From Paracoccus sp. IB05 (GTDB lineage: Bacteria > Pseudomonadota > Alphaproteobacteria > Rhodobacterales > Rhodobacteraceae), in NCBI RefSeq assembly GCF_016405985.1, contig NZ_JAEFCF010000042.1, positions 1 through 45,687 of the forward strand: a stretch of DNA of 45,687 nucleotides, in the 5' to 3' direction. The position numbers and the translations under genes are program-made. Every line of letters starts with the position of its first letter. Positions within the stretch are counted from its first letter, which is position 1. The notes beneath the pieces are model-generated. The model was given only the letters and a program-made list of their open reading frames with translations. It was not told the DNA's origin and searched no databases. Positions 41,629 to 45,687 of this stretch are shown here, piece by piece.

Positions 41629-42519
41629 ATGTCGTCCGCCCCCTCTCTGACTTCGCTGCGCGCTTTCGCGACCGTTGGCCAATGCCTCAGCTTCACCGAA
41701 GGCGCGCATCGCCTTGGCGTCACGCAAAGCGCGGTCAGCCGGCAGATCCGTCAGCTGGAAAGCACGCTCGACATCGCGCTCTTTCGCCGCATCGGCAATG
41801 CGGTCGAGCTGACCGAGGCCGGGGCGATCCTGCATGATCGCCTTGCCGGGGCCTTTGATCTGATCGACGACGCCGTGCAGGAGGCGCGCAAATCTGTGCC
41901 GCGTCAGAAGCTGACCCTGCTGGCGCCGCCAACCTTTGCCGCGCGCTGGCTCTCGCGCCGGCTGGTCTCGTTCCGGCAGCGTTTCCCCGATCTCGATCTC
42001 TCGCTGCATCTGAGCCCGGATGACAATGTGCGGTTCGACTGTGTGATCCGGTTCGGCACCGATCCGCGCGACCGCCAGTCATCGACCCGCCTGATGGTCG
42101 AGCAGCATATCGCGGTCTGCGCCCCCGATCTCTGGGCCGATCCCGAACGGCTGCGCGCAAGCTGCCTGCTTTACGTGCTGGACCGCGCGCTCCGGCTGCC
42201 CACCTGGGATAACTGGTTCGCCTCGGCTCAGCATGATCGTCGCGATCTGCCGGAAAATGCGATGGAATTCGCGACGCTGGACATGGTGACACAGGCCGCA
42301 GTCTCGGGGGCGGGTCTTGCGGTGATCGACCGCAATATGATTGAATCCGAGCTGGTTTCCGGCGCGCTGATCCAGATCGATCCGGTGGTGGTGACCGGCC
42401 CTTATGGCTATTGGCTGGACATCCCGACCGAGCGGCTGGCCCGCAGCCGGGTGGTGCATTTCGCCCGCTGGATGCAGCAGCTGGCGCTGCAGGGAACGCG
42501 CGCTCCCGCCGGCGACTGA
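41629..42519 (+). CDS. LysR family transcriptional regulator (GcvA-like)
   Basis: A 296-residue regulator with an N-terminal winged helix-turn-helix (SLRAFATVGQCLSFTEGAHRLGVTQSAVSRQIRQLES) and a periplasmic-binding-protein-like effector domain. LTLLAPPTFAARWLSRRL at the start of the effector domain is typical of the GcvA/amino-acid-responsive branch. The start at 41629 removes 29 unconserved upstream residues. It lies downstream of the importer operon in the same direction and converges with isocitrate lyase. It could control the importer or enzyme genes; no operator is obvious. Confidence 0.9.
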   Translation: MSSAPSLTSLRAFATVGQCLSFTEGAHRLGVTQSAVSRQIRQLESTLDIALFRRIGNAVELTEAGAILHDRLAGAFDLIDDAVQEARKSVPRQKLTLLAPPTFAARWLSRRLVSFRQRFPDLDLSLHLSPDDNVRFDCVIRFGTDPRDRQSSTRLMVEQHIAVCAPDLWADPERLRASCLLYVLDRALRLPTWDNWFASAQHDRRDLPENAMEFATLDMVTQAAVSGAGLAVIDRNMIESELVSGALIQIDPVVVTGPYGYWLDIPTERLARSRVVHFARWMQQLALQGTRAPAGD

Positions 42520-42581
42520 CCAGGCTGGCAGGCAAATGCGTACTGACCTCTGAGATTAGAGTGAACGCTTCTGCAAACCGC

Positions 42582-42848
42582 TCAGGCCGCATCCGAACCG
42601 GGCGGCTCTGGCGGGAGGGGCGACCTCGCGATGTGCCAGGCGCAGACCAGCCGCTCTGGCGCAGGCGAAGGGAGGCCGAACCCGGTGCAGAGCACCAGGC
42701 CCCCCGCATCGAAGCCCAGCCGCGCGTCGTTCACCACCTGCCGGATCTCACGCCACGGAAGCCGCGCCGGGATACGCGCGGCTCCACCGCCGCTTTTGCG
42801 CTGCGGAAGGTAAATAATGATCCGAAACCGGGGCCGGGCCAGAACAGC
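42582..42848 (-). pseudogene. Coding-like open frame without a start codon
   Basis: Downstream of isocitrate lyase on the same strand is an open frame of 88 codons with protein-like composition (it contains IIIYLPQRKSGGG and PWREIRQVVNDARLGFD, ending in GSDAA). No ATG, GTG or TTG lies near its beginning; the first GTG is about 33 codons in. It might be a truncated gene tail, a small protein with a rare start, or chance in GC-rich DNA. I recognise no family. The remainder of 42520-42927 shows only the hairpin at 42866. Confidence 0.3.
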
Positions 42849-42865
42849 TCAGTGGCCTGGCAGGC

Positions 42866-42893
42866 GGCGCCGCCCCTTTGACAGGGCGGCGCC
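42866..42893 (-). terminator. Putative terminator of the isocitrate lyase gene
   Basis: A perfect 10-bp stem (GGCGCCGCCC / GGGCGGCGCC) with an 8-base loop lies 35 bases after the isocitrate lyase stop. There is no U-run, but strong GC hairpins of this sort commonly close operons in this group. Confidence 0.6.
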
Positions 42894-42927
42894 AATTGCC
42901 GGGAGAGCACCGGCAATGGTCGCGGGA

Positions 42928-44535
42928 TCACTCCGCCGCGAACTGGTTCATGGTATTGGCGTGACCACCGGCTTTCAGCGCACGTTCGCCCGAGACCATT
43001 TCCTTGAAAGTGTCGCCAAGGTCTGACCCGACCTCATGCTGGTGCCTGACCGCCGAGACACCGCGACGGATTTCCTCGCGCTGCACGGTTTTGACATAGG
43101 CGAGCATCTTTTCCTCGCCGAAATAGCCGCGCGACAGCTCGTCGACGGATTTCGCGGTGAGGTGGAAGGTCGGCAGCGTGATCAGGTTGTGGAACACACC
43201 CGCCCGCGCCGAAATATCGGTCTGGAAGCGCTGAAGTCGCTGATCCGCCTCACGGCCCAGATCGGTCGCGTCGAAATCGGCTTTCATCAGTTCATTGCCT
43301 TCCGGGTAGTCGGTGGCTTTGATCCGGCCTGCTGCCAGCCATTCCTCGCGCACCTGTTTGCGCAGATTCAGCGTCCAGTTGAAGCTGGGTGAGTTGTTAT
43401 AGGTCAGTTTCGCATTCGGCACCGCCTTGCGGATCTCGGCGACCATGCCGGCGATCTCATCGACATTCGGCGTGTCGGTCTCGATCCAGAGGAGATCGGC
43501 GCCGCCCTCGGTGAGGTTCGCGATGCAATCCTCGATCACCCGGGCGCGACCCGTGCCCTCCCTGAAGGGGAAGAGGCCGTTCGGCAGGCGCAGCGGCCGC
43601 ACGAATTCGCCCCCCTGGTAAAGCGCCAGCTCGCCTTCCCGGATCGGGTTTGCGTCAGAGACCGGCTCTACCTTCAGCCATTTGTTATAGTGGCTGGCAA
43701 GGTCGCCCGGGCGGGCGGAGACCGGCACTTTTTGCGTGAGACCCGCACCGAGACTGTCGGTGCGCGCGACGATCACCCCCTGATCAACGCCGAGTTCCTC
43801 GAATGCGAGGCGGCAGGCGCGGAGCTTTTCAATGAAATCCTCGCGCGGTACGGTGACCTTGCCGTCCTGGTGGCCGCATTGCTTGGCGTCTGACACCTGG
43901 TTTTCGATCTGGAGGCAGCAGGCCCCCGCTCTGATCAGCTCTTTCGCCAGCAGATAGGTGGCATGTTCATTGCCGAAACCGGCATCAATATCGGCGATGA
44001 TCGGCACGACATGGGTCTCGAACCCATCAATGGCGGCAATGGCGGCGTCGCGCGCCTCTTCGGTCTGCGCGGATTTCAGCGCGCGGAACAGATCGTTCAG
44101 CGCCACCTCATCGGCCTGGCGCAACGAGGTGTAAATCTCCTGGATCAGATCGGCGACGGCGGTTTTTTCGTGCATCGACTGGTCGGGCAGATGACCCCAG
44201 CGATTGCGCAGCCCCGCAACCATCCAGCCAGATAGATAGACGTAAGTGCCTTTCGCGGTGCCGCGCATCCGCTTGACCGCTTTGATCATTTGCTGGGCAT
44301 GAAAGCCTGACCAGCAGCCCAGGGATTGCGTGAATTTCGACGGGTCCTGGTCATAGGCCGCCATATCGGCCCGCATCACCACCGACATTTCGCGGGCAAT
44401 CTCGAGATGGCTCTCCCAGGAGTTTTGCAGCCGCAGCTGCACGATATCCTCGACCGAAACCCCACCCGCCGTCTGGCCGGTCGGGTAACGCTGCGCAACC
44501 TCGCGGCGCAGTTCTGCATAGGTCTTGCGGGGCAT
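42928..44535 (-). CDS. aceA: Isocitrate lyase (long form)
   Basis: A 535-residue isocitrate lyase, which splits isocitrate into glyoxylate and succinate in the glyoxylate shunt for growth on acetate and fatty acids. The length matches the long bacterial form seen in Pseudomonas rather than the 430-residue E. coli form. The active-site loop reads KQCGHQDGKV; the second residue of the usual K-K/R-C-G-H motif is Gln. LGCWSGFHAQQ, IADIDAGFGNEHATY and YNNSPSFNW are family landmarks. The start at 44535 has AAAGGA upstream and gives the standard N-terminus MPRKTYAEL; the upstream Met at 44550 is an alternative. It follows malate synthase by 77 bases and is closed by a hairpin. Confidence 0.96.
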   Translation of the reverse strand: MPRKTYAELRREVAQRYPTGQTAGGVSVEDIVQLRLQNSWESHLEIAREMSVVMRADMAAYDQDPSKFTQSLGCWSGFHAQQMIKAVKRMRGTAKGTYVYLSGWMVAGLRNRWGHLPDQSMHEKTAVADLIQEIYTSLRQADEVALNDLFRALKSAQTEEARDAAIAAIDGFETHVVPIIADIDAGFGNEHATYLLAKELIRAGACCLQIENQVSDAKQCGHQDGKVTVPREDFIEKLRACRLAFEELGVDQGVIVARTDSLGAGLTQKVPVSARPGDLASHYNKWLKVEPVSDANPIREGELALYQGGEFVRPLRLPNGLFPFREGTGRARVIEDCIANLTEGGADLLWIETDTPNVDEIAGMVAEIRKAVPNAKLTYNNSPSFNWTLNLRKQVREEWLAAGRIKATDYPEGNELMKADFDATDLGREADQRLQRFQTDISARAGVFHNLITLPTFHLTAKSVDELSRGYFGEEKMLAYVKTVQREEIRRGVSAVRHQHEVGSDLGDTFKEMVSGERALKAGGHANTMNQFAAE

Positions 44536-44612
44536 AGGAGATCCTTTCATGGAGAAGAGAAGGCTGGCAGGCACAGGCCCGCCAAAGGGGGAAAGCGTGG
44601 TCAGCCGGTCCA

Positions 44613-45687
44613 TCAGTCGAGCGCGTTCAGCACGTCATAGGCCGGCAGGGTGATGAAATCGGGCGGCGTGGCGGCGGTGACCGCCTCATGCACGATCCGC
44701 GAGGCCGAGGCGTAGTGGCCGCAATGGAAGCCGGTCGGACCGAGGTGGCCGAGGATCGCGACGATCTCCTCCTGGATCAGCGAGGCGAGCCATTCCGCGG
44801 TCAGCTTCGTGTGGTCGCCATCGGTAAGCTGCACCTCTGCGCCATGGCGCAGCCATTGCCAGATCTGCATCCGGGCGATTTCGGCCGTAGCGGCATCTTC
44901 CATCAGCCCATGGATGGCGACCGCACCGCGTCCTTGCAGCCATTGCGCCAGATATTCGATCGCGACCGCGATATTGTCGCGCAGGCCGGCCTCGCTCACC
45001 CGTCCGTCATGCGGTTTCAACAGCATCGCGGGGTCGATCCGGTAATCCTGACGCGGGCGGCGGATCTGGTTCGGGCCAGGCATCGCGGCGTCGAACACCT
45101 CCAGCGCGACCGGCACGAGATCCGGATGCGCAACCCAGCTGCCGTCATGCCCAAGGCCCACCTCGCGCTCTTTGTCGGCGCGGACGCGGGCGAAGGCGGC
45201 CTCTGTCGCCTCCCGGTTATCGCGCCCTGGCACCACGGCAGACATGCCGCCCATCGCATGGATGCCGCGCCGATGGCAGATCTTGACCAGTCGCGCCGCA
45301 TAGGTCGCAAGGAAGGCGCGGTCCATCGTCACTTCGGCCCGATCGGGCAGAACATAACCGCGATGTGCGCGCAATGTCTTGATATAGCTGAAGATGTAAT
45401 CCCAGCGGCCACAGTTCAGACCGGCGATATGGTCGCGCAGCTCCCAGATGATTTCATCCATCTCGAAGGCGGCGCGCAGCGTCTCGATCAGCACCGTGGC
45501 TTTGATCGTGCCAGGCGCAAGACCGATTTCTTCCTGGGCATAGAGGAAGATCGAATTCCACAGCCGCGCCTCGCGGTGGTTTTCCAGCTTTGGCAGGTAA
45601 TAGAACGGACCACGCCCGTCAGCGGCGAGCGTCTTGCCGGAATGGAAGACATGCAGCCCGAAATCAAACAGCGCCGCCGGGACCGGA
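44613..45687 (-). CDS. aceB: Malate synthase A (5' end outside the window)
   Basis: The C-terminal 357 residues of malate synthase A, which condenses glyoxylate with acetyl-CoA to malate. The family signature RDHIAGLNCGRWDYIF is complete, preceded by ETLRAAFEMDEIIWEL and followed by GGMSAVVPGRDN and AHPDLVPVALEVF. The upstream reading (FDFGLHVFHSGKTL, YYLPKLENHREARLWN) runs off the right edge, so roughly the first third is missing. The protein ends in DVLNALD at 44613. With isocitrate lyase 77 bases downstream this is the aceBA arrangement of the glyoxylate shunt. Confidence 0.95.
   Translation of the reverse strand, partial: PVPAALFDFGLHVFHSGKTLAADGRGPFYYLPKLENHREARLWNSIFLYAQEEIGLAPGTIKATVLIETLRAAFEMDEIIWELRDHIAGLNCGRWDYIFSYIKTLRAHRGYVLPDRAEVTMDRAFLATYAARLVKICHRRGIHAMGGMSAVVPGRDNREATEAAFARVRADKEREVGLGHDGSWVAHPDLVPVALEVFDAAMPGPNQIRRPRQDYRIDPAMLLKPHDGRVSEAGLRDNIAVAIEYLAQWLQGRGAVAIHGLMEDAATAEIARMQIWQWLRHGAEVQLTDGDHTKLTAEWLASLIQEEIVAILGHLGPTGFHCGHYASASRIVHEAVTAATPPDFITLPAYDVLNALD

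Overview
The window looks like a chromosomal segment of a high-GC alphaproteobacterium. Rhodobacteraceae/Paracoccaceae is most likely, judged from codon use, the gene families and the tightly overlapping ATGA-type operons. I see no rRNA, tRNA, CRISPR array, intact insertion sequence or phage gene. The content is almost entirely catabolic enzymes, their importers and their local regulators.

Region A (454-3999, minus strand) is a four-gene envelope/periplasmic operon: a Tat-exported amidohydrolase, an outer-membrane beta-barrel, an exported choloylglycine-hydrolase-family amidase and a small putative lipoprotein. About 1 kb without a convincing gene follows (4000-5015), then a lone aldose 1-epimerase-like gene (5016-5882).

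Region B (5891-26564) is the most interesting part and looks like a vitamin B6 (3-hydroxypyridine) catabolic island. A BMP-type ABC importer (5891-10586) lies next to an SDR, a GntR/FCD regulator and two divergent operons. The minus operon (18101 to 12994) encodes an MBL-fold lactonase-like hydrolase, an SDR, a 3-hydroxyisobutyrate-dehydrogenase-like enzyme, an MmgE/PrpD protein and pyridoxamine-pyruvate transaminase. The plus operon (18293 to 26564) encodes a carboxymuconolactone decarboxylase, an HpaB-type flavin monooxygenase, an NTF2-like protein, two amidase-signature enzymes, a flavin reductase, a NicX-type dihydroxypyridine dioxygenase and a pyridoxine 4-oxidase. The two B6-specific enzymes feed pyridoxal. 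The known Mesorhizobium ring-opening genes are absent from the window. In their place stands a nicotinate-type lower half: two-component hydroxylase, NicX-like dioxygenase and two amidases. I infer a possibly undescribed B6 route: hydroxylation para to the 3-OH, extradiol-like C2-C3 cleavage to an N-acetyl amide, then two hydrolyses.

Region C (27040-32248) is a minus operon of an AldA-like aldehyde dehydrogenase, an enolase-superfamily acid-sugar dehydratase-like protein and a GMC oxidoreductase, divergent from an IclR regulator. Two near-identical 14-bp palindromes lie between them.

Region D (32369-42519, plus) holds an aspartase/fumarase-superfamily lyase, an aldehyde dehydrogenase, an aldo/keto reductase, a complete peptide/opine-type ABC importer with a fused double ATPase, and a LysR regulator. 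Region E (42928 to the right edge, minus) is the glyoxylate shunt: malate synthase A (cut by the window end) followed by isocitrate lyase.

Strong stem-loops sit just after both substrate-binding-protein genes and at several operon joints. They probably set transcript stability or end transcription.
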